From CAZHPA01 sp964533945 (GTDB taxonomy: Bacteria; Bacillota; Clostridia; Lachnospirales; WRBF01): a stretch of DNA of 64,000 bases. This document shows positions 7,493-16,327 of the stretch, in pieces; the stretch's first letter is position 1, and each line of letters opens with the position of its first letter. The notes beneath the pieces were generated by a model that did no database searches, was not told where the DNA came from, and saw nothing but the letters and a program-made list of their open reading frames with translations. The DNA lies in assembly GCA_964533945.1 (NCBI GenBank), contig CAZHPA010000001.1, forward strand, positions 124,001-188,000. The letters are read 5' to 3'. Position numbers and translations under genes: made by a program.

Positions 7493-9271
7493 ATGATTTT
7501 CGGCATAAATGGCCCTGTTGTAACGGTTTTAACAAATTCAGATTCAAAAGAGCAAAATTTTCAAATGTCTGAAATGGTTTATGTTTCTAAAGAAAGGCTA
7601 ATCGGCGAAGTAATAAGTATGCAAAACAATACGGCAGTTATACAAGTTTTCGAGGAAACATCAGGGCTAAAACCCGGAGATGAAGTTTATGGAACTAAAA
7701 GCCAGCTTCAAGTTGTATTAGGGCCGGGTATAATTGGAAATATTTTTGATGGAATACAGCGCCCGCTTGAAAAAATAGCAAATGAATCAGGAACTTTTAT
7801 ACCAAGAGGGGCTAACGATAAGCAAAAAATCGACAACCTTGATATGGAAAAGCCGTGGAAAACACGCATATTAATAGCTTCGGGGCAAAAAGTTTCAAGC
7901 GGAACAATTGTTGCAGAAGTTCCTGAAACAAGCACAATTTTACACAAAGTTATGCTTCCTCCTGATATTAGCGGAACCGTTAAGTTTGCAGCAAAAGACG
8001 GTGAATATACTTTAAAAGACACAATTGCAACCGTTGTTGATGAAAGCGGCAAAGAACACAACATAAAGCTGTGCCAAAAGTGGTCAATACGAATACCACG
8101 CCCTGTTGCAAGTCGCCAACCGATAACTCGCCCATTAATAACAGGGCAGCGTGTTATAGATACGCTTTTTCCACTTGCCAAAGGCGGAATGGCAGCAGTT
8201 CCGGGGGGATTTGGAACAGGAAAAACTATGACACAACATCAGCTTGCAAAATGGTCTGATGCAGACATAATAGTTTACATTGGCTGTGGCGAACGTGGCA
8301 ACGAAATGACACAAGTTTTAGAAGACTTCAAAGAACTTAAAGACCCAAAAACCAAAATGCCGTTAATGCACAGAACAACGTTAATTGCCAATACGTCTAA
8401 TATGCCCGTTGCGGCAAGGGAAGCAAGCATATATACAGGTATTACAATTGCCGAATATTACCGTGATATGGGCTACCACGTTGCAATTATGGCAGATTCA
8501 ACATCACGCTGGGCAGAAGCGTTAAGGGAACTTTCTGGAAGACTTGAAGAAATGCCGGCAGAAGAAGGCTTTCCGGCATATTTGTCGTCAAGACTTGCAG
8601 CATTTTACGAACGGGCAGGATATGTTAAAAATTTAAATAACACAGAAGGTTCTGTTACTATAATTGGGGCGGTCTCGCCTCAAGGTGGCGATTTTTCAGA
8701 ACCTGTTACTATGAACACAAAGCGTTTTGTTCGCTGCTTTTGGACGCTTGACCGTTCGCTTGCATACGCTAGGCATTTCCCAGCTATTCAATGGCTTACA
8801 AGCTATAGCGAATATTTAGACGACTTAACTGGTTGGTACAATAAAAACGTTGGGGAAAATTTTATTTCCCACAGAGAAAATATACTTAGAATACTCCATG
8901 AAGAAAGCGACTTAATGGACATTGTAAAATTAATTGGTTCTGATGTTTTGCCAGAAGGTCAAAAATTAATTTTAGAAATTGCAAAAGTAATAAGGCTTGG
9001 GTTTGTGCAGCAAAATGCATACCATAAAACTGATACATTTGTACCTTTTGAAAAGCAAATGAAAATGATGGAAATAATATTGCACTTAAATGAAGCGCTT
9101 AAAAAATTAGTTAGCCTAGGTATTCCAATGGCTGTTTTAAGAAGGGAGGACATATTTGATAAAATTATTTCAATTAAGTATGACGTTTCGAATGATGAAC
9201 TTTCAAAATTAGATGGCTACTTTGCAGACATTGACGCATTTTACGATAAAGTTTATAAGGAGAATGTGTGA
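7493..9271 (+). CDS. ntpA: V-type ATP synthase catalytic subunit A
   Basis: 592 residues. It has the N-terminal beta-barrel (IFGINGPVVTV), the bulge domain specific to A subunits, and a Walker A motif VPGGFGTGKTMTQHQ near residue 235. SNMPVAAREASIYTG, DSTSRWAEALRE and LSGRLEEMPAEEGFPAYL follow; these are hallmark catalytic-site segments. It hydrolyses or makes ATP in the A3B3 head. The ATG at 7493 is ten bases after AAAGGAGG; an upstream in-frame TTG at 7472 precedes that site and is rejected. The stop overlaps the start of the PstS-like gene (TGATG) rather than running into subunit B, which is the usual next gene. Confidence 0.97.
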   Translation: MIFGINGPVVTVLTNSDSKEQNFQMSEMVYVSKERLIGEVISMQNNTAVIQVFEETSGLKPGDEVYGTKSQLQVVLGPGIIGNIFDGIQRPLEKIANESGTFIPRGANDKQKIDNLDMEKPWKTRILIASGQKVSSGTIVAEVPETSTILHKVMLPPDISGTVKFAAKDGEYTLKDTIATVVDESGKEHNIKLCQKWSIRIPRPVASRQPITRPLITGQRVIDTLFPLAKGGMAAVPGGFGTGKTMTQHQLAKWSDADIIVYIGCGERGNEMTQVLEDFKELKDPKTKMPLMHRTTLIANTSNMPVAAREASIYTGITIAEYYRDMGYHVAIMADSTSRWAEALRELSGRLEEMPAEEGFPAYLSSRLAAFYERAGYVKNLNNTEGSVTIIGAVSPQGGDFSEPVTMNTKRFVRCFWTLDRSLAYARHFPAIQWLTSYSEYLDDLTGWYNKNVGENFISHRENILRILHEESDLMDIVKLIGSDVLPEGQKLILEIAKVIRLGFVQQNAYHKTDTFVPFEKQMKMMEIILHLNEALKKLVSLGIPMAVLRREDIFDKIISIKYDVSNDELSKLDGYFADIDAFYDKVYKENV

Positions 9272-10461
9272 TGGGGGAGAAAATAGCAAAAATTATTCTA
9301 AGCATTTTTATATTTATAGCTATTTCATTTGGCGGACTTTTTGTAATGCTAATAAATTTACTTTCCGCCGGCAACGATACTTACAATTTAATTATTTTTG
9401 CTCTTTCTGCAACATTAATAATATTCGTATTATGCCAAATTTGGGGAGTTTTCAAGGCTAAAACAAGGCGCATATTTCTAGGGTTAAGTTGTTTGCTGTG
9501 TTTTGTAATTTTTTTAGTTAATACGGCAATCGGTATTTATGTTAGTAGTATTGAAACAATTACAGAAACAGAAGTTAATTTAAATAAATATATGCCTTTT
9601 TCTGAAGACAAAGAAGATTCGAAAACAGTTAAGTTAGATGAACCTTCAACATTAAAATTAAATATTGAAGATGAATTGCCCAAATTAGACGGCGCAACGG
9701 CGCTATACCCTATATATTCCGCTTTTGCCCAAGCTGTTTACCCCAAAGGGAAATATTCCCCTTATTTATCTGAAGACAGCGAAAATTATGTTGTTTGCAC
9801 AAAAACAGGGAGCGCATATGAACGTCTAATTAATGGAGAAACCGACATTATATTTGCTGCAAAACCTTCAAGCCAACAGCTTCAAGCGGCAAAAGACAAA
9901 GGCATTGAATTAAAGTTAACGCCTATTGGATATGAAGCATTTGTGTTTTTTGTTAATCCTAAAAATTCTATTAATGGGCTTACAGCGCAAAATATTAAAG
10001 ACATTTATTTAGGAAAAATAACAAATTGGAACGAATTAGGCGGCAAAGACAAAGGAATACTTGCATTCCAGCGCAACAAAGGCTCGGGAAGCCAAACTGC
10101 GCTAATTAATTTTATGGGCGATGCGGAAATCATAAACCCAATAGAAACAAAAAGGGCAGATGGAATGGGTGGAATAGTTAAATATGTTGCTGATTATAAA
10201 AATTACAGCAATGCAATCGGATACTCTTTTTTGTTTTATGCCACCGAAATGGTTAAAGAAAACAGTATAAAGCTTTTAGCAATAGACGGCATTTCCCCAA
10301 CAAGAGAAAACGTTGCAAACAAAACGTATCCTTTAACTTCTGAATTTTATGCAGTTACGGCAGGAACTAAAAACCCGAATGTTGACAAGCTTATAGATTG
10401 GATTTTATCGGAACAAGGGCAACAGCTTATAGAAAAGACAGGATACACCCCTATATCTTAA
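9271..10461 (+). CDS. Membrane-anchored PstS-like substrate-binding protein inside the V-ATPase operon
   Basis: 396 residues. Three hydrophobic helices occupy about residues 5-95, followed by an acidic linker. From about residue 135 there is a type-II periplasmic-binding domain of the phosphate-binding (PstS) group: LDGATALYPIYSAFAQ, DIIFAAKPSS, IKDIYLGKITNWNELGG and RNKGSGSQTALINFMG, the phosphate-loop-like segment. The binding domain should lie outside the membrane. ATG at 9271 overlaps the subunit A stop, with AAGGAGAA seven bases upstream, so it is translationally coupled to the ATPase. No pstCAB genes are nearby. The ligand could be phosphate, but a sensory or ATPase-linked role is equally open. 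Confidence 0.85.
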   Translation: MGEKIAKIILSIFIFIAISFGGLFVMLINLLSAGNDTYNLIIFALSATLIIFVLCQIWGVFKAKTRRIFLGLSCLLCFVIFLVNTAIGIYVSSIETITETEVNLNKYMPFSEDKEDSKTVKLDEPSTLKLNIEDELPKLDGATALYPIYSAFAQAVYPKGKYSPYLSEDSENYVVCTKTGSAYERLINGETDIIFAAKPSSQQLQAAKDKGIELKLTPIGYEAFVFFVNPKNSINGLTAQNIKDIYLGKITNWNELGGKDKGILAFQRNKGSGSQTALINFMGDAEIINPIETKRADGMGGIVKYVADYKNYSNAIGYSFLFYATEMVKENSIKLLAIDGISPTRENVANKTYPLTSEFYAVTAGTKNPNVDKLIDWILSEQGQQLIEKTGYTPIS

Positions 10462-10486
10462 TTTTTTTAATGGAGGTGAACAATAA

Positions 10487-11872
10487 TTGGAATATAGTAA
10501 GTTATCAGAAATACATGGCTCTTTAATTGCAGTTGAGGGCGTTTTAGAGCTTGCGTTTGACGAACTTGTTGAACTTAAAATTGACGGCAAGCACAAAAAA
10601 ATGGGCAGGGTTATTGAAATTCAAGGCGACAAAGCAATTATTCAAGTGTTTGAAGGTACGGAAGGCATGTCTTTAAACAACACTGTAACAAAATTTACGG
10701 GCAAAATGATGAAAATTAAGCTTTCGGAAGAATTGCTTGGAAGAACATTTGATGGAATCGGACGACCTATAGACGGTTTGGGTGAAGTTTATGCCGAATG
10801 TTTAAGAGATATTAACGGAAAACCTATAAACCCCGTTTCAAGAATATATCCTCGTAACTTTATTCAAACGGGCGTTTCTGCAATAGACGGGCTTATTACG
10901 TTAATCCGTGGGCAAAAGCTTCCCATTTTTTCCGGCAATGGGCTTCCTCATGATAAGTTGGCGGCACAAATAGTACGGCAAGCGTCATTAGGAGCAGGCA
11001 ACAATGAAAAATTTGGCATTGTTTTTGCAGCAATGGGTGTTAAATATGACGTTGCAGACTTTTTTAAAAAGACATTTGCAGAAAGCGGCGCTATAGAAAG
11101 AGTTGTTATGTTTTTAAATTTGGCAAACGACCCTGTTGTTGAACGTATTATTACACCCCGTGTTGCGCTAACTGTTGCCGAATATTTAGCATATGAAAAA
11201 AATATGCACATACTTGTAATTTTAACAGACATGACATCATATGCCGAAGCACTTAGGGAAATTTCATCATCAAGAGGCGAGATTCCAAGCCGTAAAGGTT
11301 ACCCCGGATATTTATATTCAGAGCTTGCATCGCTTTTTGAAAGAGCCGGCATAGTTTCCGGTTCAAGCGGTTCTGTTACGCAAATTCCTATTTTAACTAT
11401 GCCTAATGACGATATAACCCACCCAATACCAGACTTAACAGGCTATATAACAGAAGGACAAATAGTTTTGGATAGGCGGATTAGCCAAAAAGGGGTATAT
11501 CCACCAATTAACATTTTGCCGTCGCTTTCAAGGCTTATGAAAGACGGAATAGGGCAAGGATACACAAGGGAAGACCACCCTGATTTAGCGAATCAAATTT
11601 TTTCAGCTTATGCCCACGTTTCAGATGTTAGGGGGTTAGCTTCCGTTATAGGCGAAGAAGAACTTTCGGATATTGATAAGAGCTATATGGATTTTGGGGC
11701 AGTTTTCGAGAAAAAATATGTTAATCAGAGCAGATTAGAAAATAGGCAAATACTTCAAACGCTTGAACTTGGTTGGGATATTTTAGGGCTTTTGCCGAAA
11801 TCGGAGCTTGATAGAATTGATACGGAAGTTTTGAATAAATATTATCGCCAAAAAACAAGGAGTGACTTTTAA
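10487..11872 (+). CDS. ntpB: V-type ATP synthase subunit B
   Basis: 461 residues, the family length. LLGRTFDGIGRPIDGLGEV and FIQTGVSAIDGLITLIRGQK are diagnostic. PIFSGNGLPHDKLAAQI replaces a true P-loop, as expected for the non-catalytic nucleotide-binding B subunit, and YPGYLYSELASLFERAG follows. It alternates with subunit A in the cytoplasmic head. The TTG at 10487 follows GGAGGTGA; the protein reads MEYSKLSEIHGSLIAVEGV, aligned with known B starts. It comes 25 bases after the PstS-like gene, and its TAA overlaps the subunit D ATG. Confidence 0.96.
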   Translation: MEYSKLSEIHGSLIAVEGVLELAFDELVELKIDGKHKKMGRVIEIQGDKAIIQVFEGTEGMSLNNTVTKFTGKMMKIKLSEELLGRTFDGIGRPIDGLGEVYAECLRDINGKPINPVSRIYPRNFIQTGVSAIDGLITLIRGQKLPIFSGNGLPHDKLAAQIVRQASLGAGNNEKFGIVFAAMGVKYDVADFFKKTFAESGAIERVVMFLNLANDPVVERIITPRVALTVAEYLAYEKNMHILVILTDMTSYAEALREISSSRGEIPSRKGYPGYLYSELASLFERAGIVSGSSGSVTQIPILTMPNDDITHPIPDLTGYITEGQIVLDRRISQKGVYPPINILPSLSRLMKDGIGQGYTREDHPDLANQIFSAYAHVSDVRGLASVIGEEELSDIDKSYMDFGAVFEKKYVNQSRLENRQILQTLELGWDILGLLPKSELDRIDTEVLNKYYRQKTRSDF

Positions 11873-12486
11873 TGGACCCAAATACGTTTCCAACAAAAGG
11901 TAACTTGATTTTAGCGAAAAACACCCTTAAACTTTCCGAACAAGGCTATGAGCTTTTAGATAAAAAACGCAATGTTTTAATTAAAGAAATTATGCAGCTT
12001 GATGAAAAGGCAAAAGAGCTTCAAGAAAGCATTGAAAGAGTTTTTGCAGAAGCATATTCTGCGCTTCAAATGGTTAATATAGAGCTTGGTATTGCAAATG
12101 TTGAAAGACTAAGCTATGCAATACCTATAGAAAACGGCGTTAATATTAAAACAAGAAGTATTATGGGCGTTTTAATACCGCTTGTTACGTACGACAGCAC
12201 AACAAAAGATATGCCGGTTTCAAGTTTTTCAGACACTTCTTCAACCCTTGATGAGGCGCTTTTGAAATTTAATTTGGTTAAAGATTTAATAATTAGGCTG
12301 TCTATGGTTGAAAACGCCGCATATAGACTTGCTCTTAACATAAAGAAAACACAAAAACGGGCAAATGCCCTTAAAAACGTTACAATAGTTAAGTATGAAA
12401 AATTGGTTAAAGATATTCAAGAAACGCTGGAAGAGAGAGAACGCGACGAATTTACAAGGCTTAAAATTGTTAAAAAGAAAAGATAG
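11872..12486 (+). CDS. ntpD: V-type ATP synthase subunit D
   Basis: 204 residues, mostly two long helices, opening FPTKGNLILAKNTLKLSEQGYELLDKKRNVL (quoted here in pieces: FPTKGNLILAKNTLKL, then GYELLDKKRNVL). This is the strongly conserved start of subunit D, the central rotor shaft equivalent to F-ATPase gamma. The C-terminal helix (RRANALKN-like KRANALKNVTIVKYEKLV) is also typical. ATG overlaps the last base of the subunit B stop. It ends the operon; a new promoter begins within a few bases of its stop. Confidence 0.95.
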   Translation: MDPNTFPTKGNLILAKNTLKLSEQGYELLDKKRNVLIKEIMQLDEKAKELQESIERVFAEAYSALQMVNIELGIANVERLSYAIPIENGVNIKTRSIMGVLIPLVTYDSTTKDMPVSSFSDTSSTLDEALLKFNLVKDLIIRLSMVENAAYRLALNIKKTQKRANALKNVTIVKYEKLVKDIQETLEERERDEFTRLKIVKKKR

Positions 12487-12488
12487 CC

Positions 12489-12517
12489 TTGCAAATATAA
12501 CCATAATTTGTTATAAT
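12489..12517 (+). promoter_or_regulatory. Sigma-A-type promoter for the GGDEF-EAL gene
   Basis: TTGCAA (12489-12494), a 17-base spacer and a perfect TATAAT (12512-12517), starting just after the subunit D stop and 72 bases before the ATG of the GGDEF-EAL gene. Confidence 0.65.
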
Positions 12518-12535
12518 TTAGAAATATTCAAACGC

Positions 12536-12568
12536 AATGCGGCAACTGCCCAAACACCTTGCCGCATT
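12536..12568 (+). other. Leader hairpin before the GGDEF-EAL gene
   Basis: AATGCGGCAA (12536-12545) pairs perfectly with TTGCCGCATT (12559-12568). It lies between the promoter and the ribosome site at about 12576. There is no T tract. It could end V-ATPase readthrough inefficiently or affect translation of the downstream gene. It lacks the architecture of a c-di-GMP riboswitch. Confidence 0.55.
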
Positions 12569-12588
12569 TGCCCTCAAGGAGTAATGCT

Positions 12589-15204
12589 ATGAAAAATCAT
12601 ATGAAAGATTATATTTTTCAGTACACAAGTTTGATTATTTTAGGGGCAGTATTTTTGGCTTTTTCAATTTTCTATTATTTTTCCTATCAAGCGCTTGAAA
12701 GCTTAACAAAAGACACATTAATTAAAGATTTAACGCAACGCTCAATAATTATTGAAAATGATTTAAAACGTAAAATACGAATGCTTGAATATGCTGCAGC
12801 AAAACCAATACTATTAGATGATTCGGTTACATATTCTCAAAAGTTTGGCGAAATACTTCACAACATCGACATAGCAGATTTCAGCTCAATTTCAATTATT
12901 GACAGCGAAGGCATTGCCCACACAAGCCAAAATACTACATTCAGCGTTAAAGAACAACAATTCTACAAAAATGCATTTGATAAAAAAACGGCAGTTGGAT
13001 ATACAAAACAAAACCAAAAATCAAAAAATGTATCAGCCACAATTTCCGTTCAAATTGCAACGCCTTCAGACCCTGATAGATGCGTTGGCTTTTTAACGGC
13101 AACGCTTAATTCATCTTGGCTTAGCCATCTTTTTAAAGAAGATGCACAAAGCTATGATTTAATTGTAGATAAAAGCAGAGTAATTGTTTCAAGCTACAAT
13201 GAAAAATCTTCAAATAACAAAACACCCATTAAATATGAAAATGATTTTTTTGTTTTAATGCCTTCAGTTGAATTTAATGACCCAAGAAACTCTTACAAAG
13301 ATTTTAAATCTGGAATTTACTATTTTGTTTACGAAAACGTAAAAATGGTTGCTGTTTTTTCAGAAATTCGTTCAACAGATTGGTTTTTAGTAACTATTGG
13401 CAATGAAGCATATTTTTTTAGCAGAATGAACAATTTGCTATTTAATATTTTTGCTTTGCTTTTGGTAACTTTAATTTCACTTGGAGTTTTATTAAAATAC
13501 TATGGTCAGTTGGCAAAAGAATTAAATAAAGAGGCAAGAAAGTCTTTAATGGCTGTTAACCTTGCCAGATTATTTGTTCTTGAAATTTCAAGTTCTGGCA
13601 AAATCAAAAACGCCAATAGTAACTTTTTCTTAACAACAGGCTTTAAAGAAAGTGAAATTATTAATGAAGACTTCAAACAGCTTTTAAGCGAAAAATATAT
13701 ACCTATTTTTCAGAAGTTTTTAAGTACAGTTAAAGAAAAAGAACATGTTTTAGATTTAGACATTCCTATAATAAGCAAAAACGGAACAATTATATATGTT
13801 CTTTGGGGTGCAAGCCATATTTCATCTCAAAGTCAAGAAACAACAATTGAGTTTATAGGAACGAACATAACAAGCTTGCGTGAATATCAAAACAAAATAC
13901 ATAAATTAGCATACTTTGACTCTATAACAGACTTGCCAAACAGGGCATCTCTTAAAGACACTGTGGCGCAAATGTTTTCTTCAGACGAGCCTTTTGCGTT
14001 AATGCTAGTTAATATAGATAATTTTAAAATGATTAACGACTCATTCGGCTTTAGTATGGGAAACAAATTTATTAAACACGTAGGAGATTGCATTAATGAA
14101 GATATTTCGGAAAAAGAACTTGTATTTAAACTAAGCGGCGACGAATTTGCCGTTATTTATAAAAATTATTACGATTACGGCGAAGTTGGCGAATATGCAG
14201 ATTTTGTTTTTAACAAGGTTACAAAGGAATTTTCTGATGAAGAAGAAGATGTAAAAATTAAATCAACTTGCAGCGTTGGTATTGGCATTGCAAGAGACCA
14301 CGGCAAAAACTTTGATGATTTATATAAAGCTGCAGACATTGCACTGGGAAAATCTAAAGCAATGGGAAAAGCAAGAGTAACTTATTTTGCCCAACGAATG
14401 AATGACGAATTAGTAAAGCTATTTACTTTAGATGTAGATTTAAAAAAAGCAGTTCAAAACAAAGAATTTATTTTATATTATCAGCCTCAATACGATATGC
14501 AAACGGGCAGTCTTTACGGTTTTGAAGCGCTAATTCGCTGGATTAGCCCCGATAGGGGATTTGTTAACCCGGGCGCATTTATTTCTGCAGCCGAAAAAAA
14601 TAAGCTTATAATACCAATTGGAAATTGGGCATTAGAAGAAGCGTGCAATTTCGCAAAAGAAGTTGTTGCTCTTGGATATGAAGATATTTGCATATCTGTT
14701 AATGCTTCTGTTGTGCAAATTGAGGAGGAAAATTTTGTTCCAACAATTTTAAATATAATAAAAAAATCGGGTGTTGATTTTAAAAATATAAAATTGGAAA
14801 TTACAGAATCTGTAATGATGGAAAATTTAGATATAAACTTAATGAAAATTAAAGAACTGGTTGACGAAGGAATTAAAATTGCGCTTGATGACTTTGGAAC
14901 GGGATATTCTTCTTTAACGTATTTAAAGCGCATACCAATTCAGCTTTTAAAAATTGATAAGTCTTTTGTAGATACAATATTAGACGGCGACGAAAATAAA
15001 GAAATTATAACCTCGATTATTGGTCTTGCACATAATATAAAAGTGCAAGTTGTAGCTGAAGGCGTAGAGGAATTTGTACAATTGGCTTGGCTTAAAGAAA
15101 GGGGTTGCAATATTTGCCAAGGCTATTATTCGGGTAGACCTGTTCCAAAAGAAAAAGCTATTGAATGTTTGCCGAATAACATATACAATTTAGGACATTG
15201 CTAA
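12589..15204 (+). CDS. Membrane PAS-GGDEF-EAL cyclic-di-GMP protein
   Basis: 871 residues. A membrane helix at about 8-30, an extracytoplasmic Cache-like sensor to about 280 and a second helix at 280-300 come first. PAS (about 325-430), GGDEF (about 440-600) and EAL (about 620-871) follow. The cyclase signature reads SGDEF (residue 513), a change tolerated in some active enzymes but possibly inactivating. The EAL domain keeps FEALIRW, EITESVMM, DDFGTGYSSL and EGVEE, so phosphodiesterase activity is likely. It would lower, or both make and break, c-di-GMP in response to an external signal. ATG at 12589 follows CAAGGAG. CheB and flagellin genes nearby suggest motility control. Confidence 0.92.
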   Translation: MKNHMKDYIFQYTSLIILGAVFLAFSIFYYFSYQALESLTKDTLIKDLTQRSIIIENDLKRKIRMLEYAAAKPILLDDSVTYSQKFGEILHNIDIADFSSISIIDSEGIAHTSQNTTFSVKEQQFYKNAFDKKTAVGYTKQNQKSKNVSATISVQIATPSDPDRCVGFLTATLNSSWLSHLFKEDAQSYDLIVDKSRVIVSSYNEKSSNNKTPIKYENDFFVLMPSVEFNDPRNSYKDFKSGIYYFVYENVKMVAVFSEIRSTDWFLVTIGNEAYFFSRMNNLLFNIFALLLVTLISLGVLLKYYGQLAKELNKEARKSLMAVNLARLFVLEISSSGKIKNANSNFFLTTGFKESEIINEDFKQLLSEKYIPIFQKFLSTVKEKEHVLDLDIPIISKNGTIIYVLWGASHISSQSQETTIEFIGTNITSLREYQNKIHKLAYFDSITDLPNRASLKDTVAQMFSSDEPFALMLVNIDNFKMINDSFGFSMGNKFIKHVGDCINEDISEKELVFKLSGDEFAVIYKNYYDYGEVGEYADFVFNKVTKEFSDEEEDVKIKSTCSVGIGIARDHGKNFDDLYKAADIALGKSKAMGKARVTYFAQRMNDELVKLFTLDVDLKKAVQNKEFILYYQPQYDMQTGSLYGFEALIRWISPDRGFVNPGAFISAAEKNKLIIPIGNWALEEACNFAKEVVALGYEDICISVNASVVQIEEENFVPTILNIIKKSGVDFKNIKLEITESVMMENLDINLMKIKELVDEGIKIALDDFGTGYSSLTYLKRIPIQLLKIDKSFVDTILDGDENKEIITSIIGLAHNIKVQVVAEGVEEFVQLAWLKERGCNICQGYYSGRPVPKEKAIECLPNNIYNLGHC

Positions 15205-15266
15205 AAGCAAATACCTTAATGCTTTTAAGTTCCATTTAAAAAATAAAGATACTAAGAGGTTTTAAA

Positions 15267-16229
15267 ATGAACGTGTTAATTGTTGATGATTCACCGATTT
15301 CCAAAATAATGTTAAACAAAGCACTAAAACGAATTGATGAAAAAATTTCCATAGAAGAATTGCAAAACGGCTTTAATATTTATGAAAGATTGGGACGAAA
15401 AAAATTTGATGCCGTTTTAATAGATACAAGCAGCAAAATAAATGCTGCAGCCTATGAGCAATTAATAAAACTATACCCTAATTTGCTTGTAATTCCAATG
15501 GGTATTAACTATGGAAAAAGATTCGATAGCAACTTTTTAATTAAACCAACAAATGACGATTTCGACGTTAATATACAAATAGTTTACGAAAGATTAAAAA
15601 ACATTTTGCAATCCAAAATATATAGACCTTTAGCAAGACAAAACAGTATTGATATTGTTTTAATAGCTTCATCAACAGGAGGGCCACAAGCATTAAAAAC
15701 TGTTTTTGCAAGCCTTTCAGAAAAATTTACAACTCCTATTTTAGTTGTGCAACATATGCCTCCGGGTTTTACCGGAATTTTAGCTGAAAATTTAAGCAAA
15801 TTAAGTTTTTTAAAAGTAGCAGAAGGTAAAGATGGAGATGTTATTTTAGGAAAAAGAGCATTTGTTGCGCAAGGCGGCACTCATATGGTTGTTTCAAAAG
15901 GGAGCATTTTAGGCAATACAGTAAAGCTAAAAGATGGAGAGCTAGTTAATGGAGTTAAGCCTTCGGCAGATGTGCTTTTTGATTCTGTTTCAGATGTATA
16001 CTCGGGCAAAAATATTTTAGCAGTTGTGCTAACAGGAATGGGTGCCGATGGAACTTTTGGTGTTTCTAAATTAAAGGAAAAATGTAAGTGCTATTGTATT
16101 GCTCAAAGCGAAGAAAGCTGCACAATTTATGGAATGCCTCGTTCTGTAATTGAACATGGGTTTTGTGATGAAATTGTACATTTAGAAAACATTGCTGAAC
16201 GCATAGAACAAATTTGCTCTATGAAATAA
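15267..16229 (+). CDS. cheB: CheB-type protein-glutamate methylesterase with diverged receiver
   Basis: 320 residues: a receiver-like domain (1-115) and a methylesterase domain (about 125-320). The receiver keeps the acidic pair in LIVDDSP, an aspartate in VLIDTS and the lysine in LIKPT. The loop after the aspartate reads DTSSKINAA instead of the usual D-x-x-M-P-x-M-D-G, and there is a leucine-rich stretch where the switch Thr/Ser normally lies. Catalytic motifs are intact: SSTGGPQA (Ser near 134), QHMPPGFTG (His near 161) and LTGMGADG (Asp near 259). It demethylates or deamidates chemoreceptors. It is not in a che operon; the MCP at 59-61 kb is a possible partner. Confidence 0.9.
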   Translation: MNVLIVDDSPISKIMLNKALKRIDEKISIEELQNGFNIYERLGRKKFDAVLIDTSSKINAAAYEQLIKLYPNLLVIPMGINYGKRFDSNFLIKPTNDDFDVNIQIVYERLKNILQSKIYRPLARQNSIDIVLIASSTGGPQALKTVFASLSEKFTTPILVVQHMPPGFTGILAENLSKLSFLKVAEGKDGDVILGKRAFVAQGGTHMVVSKGSILGNTVKLKDGELVNGVKPSADVLFDSVSDVYSGKNILAVVLTGMGADGTFGVSKLKEKCKCYCIAQSEESCTIYGMPRSVIEHGFCDEIVHLENIAERIEQICSMK

Positions 16230-16258
16230 GTTTTAAATAAATAATATAAGATAAAAAA

Positions 16259-16298
16259 TAAACGGCTTTACATCTTAGGTTTATGGCAAAGCCGTTTA
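16259..16298. terminator. Terminator-like hairpin between cheB and the HAD gene
   Basis: TAAACGGCTTT (16259-16269) pairs perfectly with AAAGCCGTTTA (16288-16298) around an 18-base loop. Flanks are A/T-rich but have no long T run. It probably ends cheB transcription inefficiently. Confidence 0.55.
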
Positions 16299-16327
16299 TA
16301 ATTAAAATTAAAAAGGAGTTACAAAAC

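Noticed and set aside
12520..12588. Possible c-di-GMP riboswitch before the GGDEF-EAL gene
   Set aside because: Only about 70 bases with one simple hairpin; the two-helix GEMM core and its conserved bases are not present.
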